NCBI GenBank assembly: GCA_047638695.1
Contig: JBLINY010000010.1
Span: 1 to 64,000 of the forward strand
Direction of reading: 5' to 3'
Origin: JAHECQ01 sp047638695
GTDB taxonomy: Bacteria; Actinomycetota; Acidimicrobiia; Acidimicrobiales; SZUA-35
DNA: 64,000 nucleotides
Of the stretch, positions 41,838 to 50,406 are shown in pieces. Made by a program: the position numbers and the translations under genes. How positions within the stretch are numbered: position 1 is the first letter of the stretch; every line of letters starts with the position of its first letter. Below the pieces are notes generated by a model. The model saw only the letters and a program-made list of their open reading frames with translations, was not told where the DNA came from and ran no database searches.

Positions 41838-43172
41838 TCAGCGAAGGTCGATGCTGCCCGGCTGAGGTTCTCTTTCTGGAGGCTGTGCTACCGGCTGAGA
41901 GGGTCTTGGGATCGGATACCGACCAGGAGCCGGCGGTACCGGTCGTGGCGTCGGGCGCAGTTCTTTGGGCGGCATCGGAGGCGAGACCGGCACCGACAGC
42001 GGTGGTCGAGGCGCCTCCATCCGAATGGGACGAGTCGTCGCCAACTGCACGGGTGGTAGCGGCGGTTGCGACGGCCGTGCGGGGGCAGTTGCCGCTTGCC
42101 GACCCAGGGTTGTGGCTGCACCCATCGCGACAGCGTGCTTGGGGTGCGTGTCGACAACGAGAGGCCTGCCAACTCGATCAGCCAGCACCTGTCCGATCAG
42201 CGGGATACGAGACGAGCCACCGACAAGCAACACTCGGTCGATGGAGTTTGGGTTGGAGAACGCCGACGCAATGGTCGAAGCCAGCTCATCGGCTGTCTCT
42301 TCAATCCGCGGACGGATGAGTCGCTCGAACTCAGCTCGTGTAATTCGTATCGCTCGGGATGCGCCGGGCAGAAACGACACGATCGTGGCCGATGTCGTCG
42401 TCGACAACAGTTCCTTGGCGTCGCGACAACTCGATCGCAGCTGACTCACAGCAGCTCGAATCACGGGATCGTCTTCGTCCAAGTCCGAGGGCGACAGTTC
42501 CAGACGCTCCAGCATCATCTGGACGATGACCTCATCGAAGTCGATGCCTCCGAGGTGTTCAATGCCGCCCGGCCGTCCCAGTTGTTCCCAACGAGGAACG
42601 CCATCGGCCGAATTCGTCAACTTTCGAAGAACGGCCGAATCGAATGTGCCACCACCAAGGTCGTAAACCGCGACGACCATGCCGTCAGGAATGCGATCTT
42701 GGGCGGCGTAGTGGATCGCAGCTGCCTCAGGCTCGGTCACCAGGAGCAGAGCTGATGACCACACCGGTACGAGGGTGTTGTGCAGCAGGTCTCTTTTATA
42801 GCTACCCCAATTGGTTGGGTGGCTTACCGTAATCCCGGCTGGCAACTCTCCTCGTTGGGCAACGACTGCCTGCACCACGTGGTGGAACAGCACCGCCATC
42901 AGCTCGTGGGCGGCGAAGGAATCACCGTCCAAGACGATCGGGGTGGAATCACCGAAACGGCGTTTGAACTCCCTCGCCGTACCAGTCGGCCGCGTAGCTG
43001 CCACCCGCACCGCGTGATCGCCAACGACAAGCTTGCCGCCCTCGGCTCGGACAACTATCGACGGGGTGCTTTTCGCAGCATGGGACAGATCAACCATCTC
43101 GGCCCGGCCATCGACAACGACCGCAGCGGCCGACGATGTCGTGCCCAAATCGATGCCCAGCCAATAACTCAC
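41838..43172 (-). CDS. Hsp70-family ATPase with proline-rich tail
   Basis: A DnaK-like actin-fold ATPase of 444 residues. The phosphate loops LGIDLGTTSSAAAVV and YDLGGGTFDSAVL, plus LVTEPEAAAIHYA, GIDFDEVIV and LLVGGSSRIPLIGQVL, cover the nucleotide-binding domain. The usual substrate-binding domain is absent; the C-terminal 80 residues are proline-rich (PPLPPVQL, RPVPPAPGRYPIPRPSQP). Actinobacterial proteins of this type lack GrpE/DnaJ partners and may act in signalling or cell-wall processes. GTG 43172 gives VSYWLGIDLG; TTG 43202 is an alternative start. Confidence 0.83.
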   Translation of the reverse strand: MSYWLGIDLGTTSSAAAVVVDGRAEMVDLSHAAKSTPSIVVRAEGGKLVVGDHAVRVAATRPTGTAREFKRRFGDSTPIVLDGDSFAAHELMAVLFHHVVQAVVAQRGELPAGITVSHPTNWGSYKRDLLHNTLVPVWSSALLLVTEPEAAAIHYAAQDRIPDGMVVAVYDLGGGTFDSAVLRKLTNSADGVPRWEQLGRPGGIEHLGGIDFDEVIVQMMLERLELSPSDLDEDDPVIRAAVSQLRSSCRDAKELLSTTTSATIVSFLPGASRAIRITRAEFERLIRPRIEETADELASTIASAFSNPNSIDRVLLVGGSSRIPLIGQVLADRVGRPLVVDTHPKHAVAMGAATTLGRQAATAPARPSQPPLPPVQLATTRPIRMEAPRPPLSVPVSPPMPPKELRPTPRPVPPAPGRYPIPRPSQPVAQPPEREPQPGSIDLR

Positions 43173-43260
43173 AACCGTTGAATCGGCACGGTTGGAGGGC
43201 AACTAAACAGATAAGTTCCCCGCCTTCACGCTCTCCTACCGTCCCGGTTACCGTTGCCGA

Positions 43261-44520
43261 ATGGATCTGACCTACCCCGAAGAGACCGAAGCATTCCGCG
43301 AAAAGATCAACGGCTTCCTCGACGAACACCTCCCGAGCGACTGGGCAGGCATCGGGGCACTCGTTGGCGACGCCCGCGCCACGTTCCAGACCGAGTGGCG
43401 CGAGACACTGCGGGACGCCAACCTCTTGGCTGCCAACTGGCCAGCCGAATACGGCGGAGGTGGCCTCGGCCACCTCGAGCACGTTGTTCTCAACGAAGAG
43501 TTCGCCAAGCGCGGCGTCCCGACAACCGGCCGCAACGACGGGTTCAGCATCGGCATGGTGGGCAACACAGTCCTCGCTTGGGGAACTGACAAGCAGAAGG
43601 CCTACTTCATTCCTCGCATCCTCGAGGGCACGGACGTCTGGTGCCAGGGCTATTCCGAGCCTGACGCCGGTAGCGACCTGGCCAACCTCGGCTGCCGGGC
43701 CGAACTCGACGGTGACGAATGGATCATCAACGGGCAGAAGATCTGGACGTCGTCCGGTCACCTTGCCAACTGGATCTTTGTCCTGGCTCGTACCGATGGC
43801 GATGTCACCAAACACGCGGGCATCACCTTTTTCCTGGTTCCAATGGAGCAGGAGGGAGTCGAGGTTCGGCCCATTACGAACATCAATGGCGAGGCAGACT
43901 TCAACGAGATCTTCTTCACCGACGCCCGGTGCCCCAAGGATCACACGCTGGGCGGCATAAACAACGGCTGGGCCGTTGGCAATACCCTGCTCGGCTACGA
44001 GCGCGGCGTAGGCGCCACCACAATGTCGCTCCCCTACCGGGCCGAACTCAACTCGTTCATCGAGATGGCCAGGCAGATGGGCAAGCTCGATGATGCCCAG
44101 GTCCGGCAAGACATCGCCCGCTTCCACAGCAAAGTACAGATCATGAAGTACCGCGGGCTGCAAGCACTCACCCGATACCTCAGCGGCCAACAGCCCGGCC
44201 CAGAAGCCTCGATCGGCAAGCTGTTCTGGAGCACGTACCACCAGGAGATCACCGAGGCCTCAATGCGAGTCCTCGGGGCCCATGGTCAGATTGACTACGG
44301 CGAGTCCACCCGCGGCGGCATCGGCCCGCCGCCCATCGGAACCCCGAACACGGCGGCCAATTGGCAGGCGAGCTTTCTGATCGCTCGGCCCGGCACCATC
44401 TACGCCGGCACATCAGAAGTGCAGAAGAACATCGTGGGAGAGCGCGTACTCGGGCTCCCGAAGGAGCCGCGGGCCGATACAGGCAGCTGGAAAGAAAGCC
44501 AGTCGGCTTATCGCTCGTAG
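43261..44520 (+). CDS. Acyl-CoA dehydrogenase
   Basis: FAD-dependent dehydrogenase of 419 residues that oxidises a CoA thioester at C2-C3. Visible are LAANWPAEYGGGGLG, WCQGYSEPDAGSDLANL and NGQKIWTSSGHLANWIF in the middle domain. The C-terminal helices carry LLGYERGVGATTMSLPYRAEL and GTSEVQKNIVGERVLG. It resembles the actinobacterial FadE group that acts on steroid or branched substrates. It may work with the enoyl-CoA hydratase that converges on it from 45734, but they are separate transcripts. Confidence 0.9.
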   Translation: MDLTYPEETEAFREKINGFLDEHLPSDWAGIGALVGDARATFQTEWRETLRDANLLAANWPAEYGGGGLGHLEHVVLNEEFAKRGVPTTGRNDGFSIGMVGNTVLAWGTDKQKAYFIPRILEGTDVWCQGYSEPDAGSDLANLGCRAELDGDEWIINGQKIWTSSGHLANWIFVLARTDGDVTKHAGITFFLVPMEQEGVEVRPITNINGEADFNEIFFTDARCPKDHTLGGINNGWAVGNTLLGYERGVGATTMSLPYRAELNSFIEMARQMGKLDDAQVRQDIARFHSKVQIMKYRGLQALTRYLSGQQPGPEASIGKLFWSTYHQEITEASMRVLGAHGQIDYGESTRGGIGPPPIGTPNTAANWQASFLIARPGTIYAGTSEVQKNIVGERVLGLPKEPRADTGSWKESQSAYRS

Positions 44521-44531
44521 TCGTTTTAAGC

Positions 44532-44571
44532 GGGTGTGGATGAGAAGGGGCGACTCTCCCCATCCACACCC
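44532..44571. terminator. Strong hairpin after the acyl-CoA dehydrogenase
   Basis: GGGTGTGGATG (44532-44542) and CATCCACACCC (44561-44571) form a perfect 11-bp stem, with further GGGG/CCCC pairing inside the loop. It lies 12 bases past the stop codon. Confidence 0.65.
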
Positions 44572-44621
44572 TGGCAAGATCCTAACATTGCGACCACATT
44601 CCGTGGCACCGATTCGAACAT

Positions 44622-44672
44622 TTGCGACTAGGTGACCGCCCTGCGCACCCGGGTCCCCCGACCCAGTCGCAA
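44622..44672. other. Second structured element in the convergent gap
   Basis: TTGCGACT (44622-44629) pairs with AGTCGCAA (44665-44672), and an inner GGGTC-CCCC-GACCC hairpin lies at 44651-44664. It could serve as an additional terminator or a small structured RNA. The rest of 44573-44876 holds nothing I recognise. Confidence 0.45.
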
Positions 44673-44876
44673 GGGGCCAAACGGTCCTGCGGCGGCAGAA
44701 TTGACTACGCAGCAGAGAACCTCAGAGTGCTGCACTCACAATGAACGTTCAGCATCACCACATTTGGCGATTATCCGACAGGTCATACGCAACCACTATT
44801 GGTGACCCCCGATCGGCGCCATCTGGTGCCAATCTGGAGGGCGATCTGTGAACCGACGTCTCGGGTCGACAGGAAC

Positions 44877-45734
44877 TCAGCTGAAGTCGGGAGGAGACCA
44901 CTTCGGGAACACGTCCGGCGTGTCATTCGCCACTGAGAGTTTCCATTCCGGGTCGCGCTTCTCGAGGAAGCTACTGACCCCCTCTTTGGCATCCGTCATC
45001 GCCCCGAGCGCCTGAATCGCACGTGAGTCGACGCGGTGCGACTCCATTGGATGGTCAAAGGTCAGGCCCCGCCACAGCATCTGACGGGTAAGTGCTACCG
45101 ACACCGGGGCAGCATGAGTCGCTATCTCGCCGGCGATGGCGTAAGCCCGCTCAAGCAGGTCGGCCGGCTCGACGACCTGTACCAGCCCAGCCTCACCAGC
45201 CTCAGTGCCACTGAACACGCGACCGGAATAGCACCACTCGGCGGCCTTGCTGATGCCAACAACTCGGGGCAAAAACCATGAAGAGACGGCCTCCGGCACA
45301 ATCCCTCGACGGGCGAAGACGAACCCGATCTTGGCATCAGGAACAGCGAGCCGAATATCCATCGGTAGCGTCATGGTGATGCCAACGCCGACGGCAGCGC
45401 CGTTGATGGCAGCAATGATTGGTTTCGTCAGCTCGAAGATCCGCAGGCTGACCGTTCCACCACCGTCACGATTGGGTATTGCTGGATCCTTGCCCTGGTC
45501 TTTGGCGTTGAACGTGTCACCGCCACGCTCGCCAAGCTCTGCGCCGGCGCAGAAGCCTCGACCCTCGCCTGTCATTACCACCGCTCGGATGCCATCGTCC
45601 GCATCGATGACATCGAAGGCATCTAGCAGCTCATGACGCATCTTCTCGGTGAACGCGTTTAGACGTTCAGGTCGGTCGAGCGTGATGGTCGCAACTCGGT
45701 CAACAACTTCGAATCGAATCTGTTCGTACTCCAC
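44877..45734 (-). CDS. Enoyl-CoA hydratase / isomerase family protein
   Basis: Crotonase-fold enzyme of 285 residues that hydrates or isomerises enoyl-CoA. VATITLDRPERLNAF at the start, the oxyanion-hole segment GRGFCAGAELGE, and PIIAAINGAAVGVGITMTLPMDIRLAVPDAKIGFVFARRGIVPEAVSSW are visible. One catalytic Glu position is likely in IVPEAVSSW. I chose GTG 45734. The open frame continues upstream to 46220, but that part is antisense to the TauE gene. The two genes are divergent. Confidence 0.87.
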   Translation of the reverse strand: MEYEQIRFEVVDRVATITLDRPERLNAFTEKMRHELLDAFDVIDADDGIRAVVMTGEGRGFCAGAELGERGGDTFNAKDQGKDPAIPNRDGGGTVSLRIFELTKPIIAAINGAAVGVGITMTLPMDIRLAVPDAKIGFVFARRGIVPEAVSSWFLPRVVGISKAAEWCYSGRVFSGTEAGEAGLVQVVEPADLLERAYAIAGEIATHAAPVSVALTRQMLWRGLTFDHPMESHRVDSRAIQALGAMTDAKEGVSSFLEKRDPEWKLSVANDTPDVFPKWSPPDFS

Positions 45735-45758
45735 GGCCTTAAGGTCTAGCGTTCGCCG

Positions 45759-46484
45759 GTGCACGTAGTCGATCTGGCCTTCGTGGTCGTAAGCCTGGCG
45801 CTCTTCGCTGGCGCCATTCTGCAGGGATGTATTGGGTTCGGCATGGTCGTGCTCGCCTTCCCGATTCTCGTCATCGTCGATCCCGCACTCCTGCCCCAGA
45901 CGGTTCTGATCGCAAGCCTCCCCACGATCGTCATCAACGCGGTACGCAACTGGGGCAAAGCCGACTTCGGCGAGGTCAGCTGGTTGATGGCTGGTCGCGT
46001 GCCCGGACTGATCGGGGGCGTTCTCCTCGTGCGGGTGGCCGACCGGGCGTTGCTCGCTGTGGCCGGTGGGTTGATCGTGCTGGGCGCGGTGGCACTCAGC
46101 ATTTGGGCGCCACGGGTGCAGCGAACCAAGCCCAACCTCTTTGCCGCCGGCACGGTCTCGGCCCTTTTCGGAACGGCCATCGGCATCGGCGGCCCACCTC
46201 TCGGACTGCTCTACCAACACGAGTCGGCGGCCCGGCTTCGAGGAACCATCAGCGTCCTGATGATTACCGGAGCACCGCTTAGCCTGCTCCTGCTGTGGGC
46301 TGCGGACGAAGTCAGCCGAGTTGACCTGGCTACCGGCAGCGCACTCGCTCCAATCACGATTCTCGGCACCCTCGTGGCCCCAAGGTTTATGCCACTGCTC
46401 GACGACCGGATACGACTAACCGTTCTGCTTGTGTGTGGTCTGGCAGCTGTCGCCGCCATCACACGCGTGCTGCTGACCCTCTAG
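45759..46484 (+). CDS. TauE/SafE-family membrane permease
   Basis: A 241-residue integral membrane protein with about eight hydrophobic segments. The family repeats are visible: FAGAILQGCIGFGMVVLAFPILV near the start and AAGTVSALFGTAIGIGGPPLGLLYQ in the second half. These proteins export sulfite, sulfoacetate or other organic anions. The start is GTG 45759. It is divergent from the enoyl-CoA hydratase gene (24-base gap) and convergent with the glutamate-synthase-like gene. Confidence 0.83.
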   Translation: MHVVDLAFVVVSLALFAGAILQGCIGFGMVVLAFPILVIVDPALLPQTVLIASLPTIVINAVRNWGKADFGEVSWLMAGRVPGLIGGVLLVRVADRALLAVAGGLIVLGAVALSIWAPRVQRTKPNLFAAGTVSALFGTAIGIGGPPLGLLYQHESAARLRGTISVLMITGAPLSLLLLWAADEVSRVDLATGSALAPITILGTLVAPRFMPLLDDRIRLTVLLVCGLAAVAAITRVLLTL

Positions 46485-46536
46485 CCGCTAAGGGCTGCCG
46501 GCCGGCCTCAAGGGCCTACAGGCGCTGTAAACGCCC

Positions 46537-48036
46537 CTAGGGCATCAGGTCGCTGAGCAGAGGCCGCATCGTCTCACTCGATTGCCACGAGGCCTCGTAG
46601 CCGTAGTGCTCCCAGAGGTTCTCGAGGCGATTGTCACCACAAACCAGTTCGATCGCCTCACCACTAACCAGCGCTGGATGCGCCTCACCACACGCGTGCG
46701 ACAAGCGCAGAATGTCGTGGCGGAGGGCCTCGACATACCGACCGGCGCGGACTGCCTTGTCGGTGGCGTCGAGCCCACGAACCAGACGCTTCTGTTGCGT
46801 AGCCACGCCCGTCGGGCAATGGCCGGTGTGGCACTTTTGCGCCTGGATACAGCCGATCGCCAACATCGCCTCGCGGCCAACGTTGATGAGATCGCAACCA
46901 AGCGCCATCGCCAGCAGCGACTGGGCCGGAAACCCAAGCCGCCCGGCACCGATCCAGGTGATGTTTTTGTGTATCCCCTGCCGAGCGAACGTGCCGTAAA
47001 CCTCGGCGAACCCGGTGCGGAAAGGCAGCGACACATGATCGCTGAACGCAAGAGGCGCTGCACCTGTGCCCCCCTCAGAGCCATCGATCGAGATGAAGTC
47101 GGGACCTCGGCCGGTTTCGGTCATGTGTTGTGCCAACTCGGCCCAAAACGTGCGCTGGCCCACCGCACTCTTGATACCAACCGGCAAGCCTGATGCATCG
47201 GCGATGCGCTCGATGAACTCGACCATCGATCCCACCGAGTCGAACTCGGTGTGACGGGCCGGACTCCTGACGGTGATGCCGACAGGCACTCCTCGCGCCT
47301 CGGCCACCTCGCGGGTCACCTTGGCAGCCGGAAGGACTCCGCCCAGACCCGGTTTGGCACCCTGGCTCAGCTTGATCTCGATGGCCTTCACCGGGGCACC
47401 CTCCATCGACGCCAACATGGCATCAATGGAGAAGCGGCCATCTTTCCGGGCACCGAAGTAGCCGGTTCCGATCTGAAAAATCAGGTCGCCGCCCTGACGG
47501 TGATAGCGACTGATGCCACCCTCGCCCGTGTTGTGAAGGCACCCAGCCTGCGAAGCGCCCCGATTTAGCGACTCGATTGCCGCGCTCGAGAGCGATCCAA
47601 ACGACATCGCCGAAATATTCACCACTGAGGCCGGTCGAAAAGCTGAGGTTCGCTCGCGCCACTCGCCCATGATCTTGGCCGATGGCAAGGCGTTCGACGC
47701 CCCCTCACCAGTCGGCATGTACGGGAACGTCGCTTGCCGAATCAGCGGGTACTGGCTGTCGTTCTGGTCGCTGTCGGTGCCGAATCCGAAGTGTGGGTTC
47801 TGCCCTTTGGCTGATGCGTAGACCCACCGACGCTGGTCACGTGAAAAAGGCCGCTCCTCGTCATTGTCCGTGACGATGTACTGACGGAGCTCGGGCCCCA
47901 TCCACTCGAGGATGTAGCGGAAATGACCAACAACGGGAAAGTTGCGCAGGATCGCATGACGCTTCTGGGTGAGGTCGTAGACGACGACAACAACCAGAAG
48001 CACAAGGACAACGCCAACGACAGTAAGCCAGACCAC
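46537..48036 (-). CDS. FMN-binding glutamate synthase family protein, membrane-anchored
   Basis: A 499-residue protein. One N-terminal membrane helix (VVGVVLVLLVVVVVYDL) is followed by the FMN/4Fe-4S synthase domain of the GltB type: FGSLSSAAIESLNRGA, NTGEGGISRYH, LSQGAKPGLGGVLPA, DFISIDGSEGGTGAAPLAF and CIQAQKCHTGHCPTGVATQ. The last carries the Cys ligands of the iron-sulfur cluster. It lacks the glutaminase domain, so it cannot use glutamine like GltB does. Related proteins are widespread and of unknown function. Confidence 0.85.
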   Translation of the reverse strand: MVWLTVVGVVLVLLVVVVVYDLTQKRHAILRNFPVVGHFRYILEWMGPELRQYIVTDNDEERPFSRDQRRWVYASAKGQNPHFGFGTDSDQNDSQYPLIRQATFPYMPTGEGASNALPSAKIMGEWRERTSAFRPASVVNISAMSFGSLSSAAIESLNRGASQAGCLHNTGEGGISRYHRQGGDLIFQIGTGYFGARKDGRFSIDAMLASMEGAPVKAIEIKLSQGAKPGLGGVLPAAKVTREVAEARGVPVGITVRSPARHTEFDSVGSMVEFIERIADASGLPVGIKSAVGQRTFWAELAQHMTETGRGPDFISIDGSEGGTGAAPLAFSDHVSLPFRTGFAEVYGTFARQGIHKNITWIGAGRLGFPAQSLLAMALGCDLINVGREAMLAIGCIQAQKCHTGHCPTGVATQQKRLVRGLDATDKAVRAGRYVEALRHDILRLSHACGEAHPALVSGEAIELVCGDNRLENLWEHYGYEASWQSSETMRPLLSDLMP

Positions 48037-48045
48037 GGAGCGAGA

Positions 48046-49140
48046 CTAGGCGGGGAAGACCACGGGCAACTGTCGTGGCCCGCGAACCTGCCCACCGGCC
48101 CAACTGACCTGTCCGCCCGGCTTCAGCCCGAAATCAGGAATCTTGGCCAGGAACTCCTCGAGGGACACCCGCATCTCCATCCGGGCCAGGTTGGATCCAG
48201 CACAGCGATGGATGCCGACGCCGAACGCGACGTGGCGGTTCTGCTCGCGATCGATGTCGACCACGTCGGGATTCTCAAACACCTCAGGATCGCGATTAGC
48301 GCCAGGGAAGTTCATCAGAACCTTGTCGCCAACATGCATCGGGCAACCCTTGTACTCGGTGTCTTCGCTGACGACCCTGGCCATCGTCACCGGCGAGTAG
48401 GCCCGCAAGAGCTCCTCGACTGCGTTGGGAATCAATGACGGGTCGTCGGCAAGTCGGCGGCGGTCCTCAGCATGGGTGGCCAAATGCCAGATGGCCGAAC
48501 CGATCGAGCTCCAGGTTGTGTCGATGCCCGCCACCAGGAGCAGATTGCAGGTACCAACGATGTGCAGATCGCTGAGTCTTTCGCCATCGACCTCGGCCTC
48601 CATCAGCTCGGTGATGAGGTCATCTTTGGGATTGATCCGTCGGTCGGCCACCTGCTCGGTGAAAAATCCAAAGATCTTCTCTCTGCTGGCTTGCCGCACT
48701 GCTGGATTCGATAGTCCGATCTCGAGCACGCCACGGACCCAGTCGGTGAACTCGTCGGCAAGCGCCTCGTCGACGCCTAACAGATGGGCGATCACACGCG
48801 GGGAAATCTGCTGGGCGTAACGCGCGCCGCGTCGACCTCTCCGCTAGCAACAAACCCATCGATGAGTCGACCACAGAGATCGCGAGTGAAGAGCTCGTGC
48901 TTGGCCGTGCTCTTTGGTTAAAACGGGGGCAGGATCAGGCGACGCGACCAGGTGTGCATCGGCGTAGCGGGTTGGCAGAAACGACCCGCCCCAACGGTCG
49001 GTCGACGCCACCGGGCACTCTCGGCGTAGCTCAGCCCAAATCGGGTACGGGTCGGCGACGTAGTCCGCGTCGAAGATGTCGTAATCCGTCGCCCAGTCGC
49101 TAACCGGAGCTGTCTGCGGAGCGCTTACCGCGTCCGTCAC
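48046..49140 (-). pseudogene. Cytochrome P450, broken by deletion, stop and frameshift
   Basis: A P450 close to the intact copy at 57748-58935. The first part (GTG 49140, VSDWATDYDIFDADYVADPYPIWAEL to LPTRYA) is intact. Then about 45 residues are missing and the frame shifts to PMHTWSRRLILPPF, a TAA where the family has a serine-like residue, and PKSTAKHELFTRDLCGRLIDGF. After GEVDAA another shift leads to QISPRVIAHLLGV and the remaining 240 residues, with AGIDTTWSS and the heme Cys in FGVGIHRCAGSNLARME. The largest intact frame (48046-48795) lacks the N-terminal third and cannot form a P450. Confidence 0.85.
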
Positions 49141-49142
49141 TG

Positions 49143-49340
49143 CTAGTCCTCGACAATGCTGATGGCATATTCGGGACAATTATCGATCGCCAGCCGGGCT
49201 CGATCTTCCATCCCAGCAGGCACCTCGCCCCCGTTTGCTTCAGTCGCATATCCATAGTCATCAACGTCGAACAGCTCGGGAACGATCGAGTAGCAACGGT
49301 TGTGGCCTTCGCATTTCTCAGAATCAACAACGATACGCAT
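49143..49340 (-). CDS. Ferredoxin, 3Fe-4S type
   Basis: A 65-residue electron carrier with three cluster cysteines in the pattern C-x5-C (CEGHNRC) and a later NCPEY. This single-cluster type commonly serves P450s in actinobacteria. It lies 2 bases upstream of the broken P450 gene on the same strand, so its original partner is probably lost; the intact P450 8 kb away could use it. The gene overlaps nothing once the azlC start is placed at 49380. Confidence 0.88.
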   Translation of the reverse strand: MRIVVDSEKCEGHNRCYSIVPELFDVDDYGYATEANGGEVPAGMEDRARLAIDNCPEYAISIVED

Positions 49341-49379
49341 GTCGAAATAGTACCCAGACCGATCGGTACCCTGCCGCCC

Positions 49380-50081
49380 GTGGCCGCTGAACCCGCGACA
49401 ACCCGCTACCTGCGCGACTCGATCCTGCTGGGTCTTGCCGTCGGCATCTTTGCTGTGGGCTTTGGTGTTCTGGCCACAACCAGCGGCCTTACGGTCGCCC
49501 AGACGTGCGCCATGTCAGTCCTTGTCTTCACTGGCGCATCCCAATTTGCCGCCGTTGGTGTGATCGGAGCCGGAGGCGATCCGGCCACGGCGATCGGTAG
49601 CGCGCTGCTCCTTGGCGCCCGGAACAGCTTTTACGGCATGACCATGTCGAGCCGCATCCACGGGTCGGCGCTAAAGCGCGCGGTCGGCGCTCAGCTCACG
49701 ATCGACGAATCGACGGCGATGGCCGTGGGTCAGACCGACCCTGAGGACGTCGAACCAGCGTTCTGGGCAAGCGGCATCAGTGTGTTCGTCTTTTGGAACA
49801 TCGGCACCCTCGTCGGAGCGCTTGGCGGCAATGCCATTCCCGACCCACTCGATCTGGGTCTCGATGCAGCATTCCCGGCCGGATTCGTCGCGCTCATGAT
49901 GCCAGCGCTACGCCAACGGCCGGGTCTGGTTTCTGCACTGTCGGGCGCGGCGATCGCTGTGGTTTCGATCCCGTTCACCCGACCCGGGGTCCCCATTCTG
50001 CTCGCCGGGGTAGGCGCCGTCGTGGCCTACCGACTCGCTGGACCTCCGCCCGCCACGTCAAGTGAAGGTGGCCCACAGTGA
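49380..50081 (+). CDS. azlC: AzlC-family branched-chain amino acid exporter subunit
   Basis: A 233-residue membrane protein from GTG 49380. DSILLGLAVGIFAVGFGVLATTSGLTVAQTCAMSVLVFTGASQF and GSALLLGARNSFYGM are the AzlC hallmarks. About five membrane helices are present. It forms a two-part exporter with the small AzlD protein, whose gene overlaps it by 4 bases. An earlier start at 49302 would overlap the divergent ferredoxin gene and adds a non-hydrophobic leader. Confidence 0.87.
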   Translation: MAAEPATTRYLRDSILLGLAVGIFAVGFGVLATTSGLTVAQTCAMSVLVFTGASQFAAVGVIGAGGDPATAIGSALLLGARNSFYGMTMSSRIHGSALKRAVGAQLTIDESTAMAVGQTDPEDVEPAFWASGISVFVFWNIGTLVGALGGNAIPDPLDLGLDAAFPAGFVALMMPALRQRPGLVSALSGAAIAVVSIPFTRPGVPILLAGVGAVVAYRLAGPPPATSSEGGPQ

Positions 50082-50377
50082 GCTGGGCCGCGTTGCTCAC
50101 GATCGCCGCTGGCGCCTACGCCTTCAAGGCCGTTGGCGTCTTCGTGTTCGGTCGGCTGACGGTCAGCCCCGCCTTCCTGGCCATTGGCGGCCTGCTTCCT
50201 CCTGCGCTGCTCGCAGCCCTCATCATGATCCAGACGGTCAGTTCCGAGAGCTCGCTGGTGCTCGACGCCCGGGCCGCAGGCGTCGCCGCTGGCGCCCTGG
50301 CCGCTTGGCGCAACGCTCCGTTCTGGTTGGTCGCGACCCTTGCGGCCGTCGTCACCGCCCTGATCCGCGCCACCTGA
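50078..50377 (+). CDS. azlD: AzlD-family branched-chain amino acid exporter subunit
   Basis: A 99-residue membrane protein with three to four helices (LTIAAGAYAFKAVGVFVFG, AIGGLLPPALLAALIMIQTV, FWLVATLAAVVTALI). GTG 50078 overlaps the azlC stop. Together with AzlC it would export branched-chain amino acids or similar compounds. Its stop codon lies at the start of the second unit of a 14-bp tandem repeat. Confidence 0.85.
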   Translation: MSWAALLTIAAGAYAFKAVGVFVFGRLTVSPAFLAIGGLLPPALLAALIMIQTVSSESSLVLDARAAGVAAGALAAWRNAPFWLVATLAAVVTALIRAT

Positions 50378-50394
50378 TCCGCGCCACCTGATCC
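50361..50394 (+). repeat. 14-bp tandem repeat at the azlD 3' end
   Basis: TGATCCGCGCCACC occurs twice (50361-50374 and 50375-50388), followed by a partial third copy TGATCC. The stop TGA of azlD is the first codon of the second unit, so a copy change would leave the protein intact. Confidence 0.8.
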
Positions 50395-50406
50395 AAGAGT
50401 GCGGTG

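Noticed and set aside
45735..46220. Upstream extension of the enoyl-CoA hydratase frame
   Set aside because: It is antisense to the TauE/SafE gene, rich in His, Arg and Asp, and lies before a normal crotonase N-terminus.
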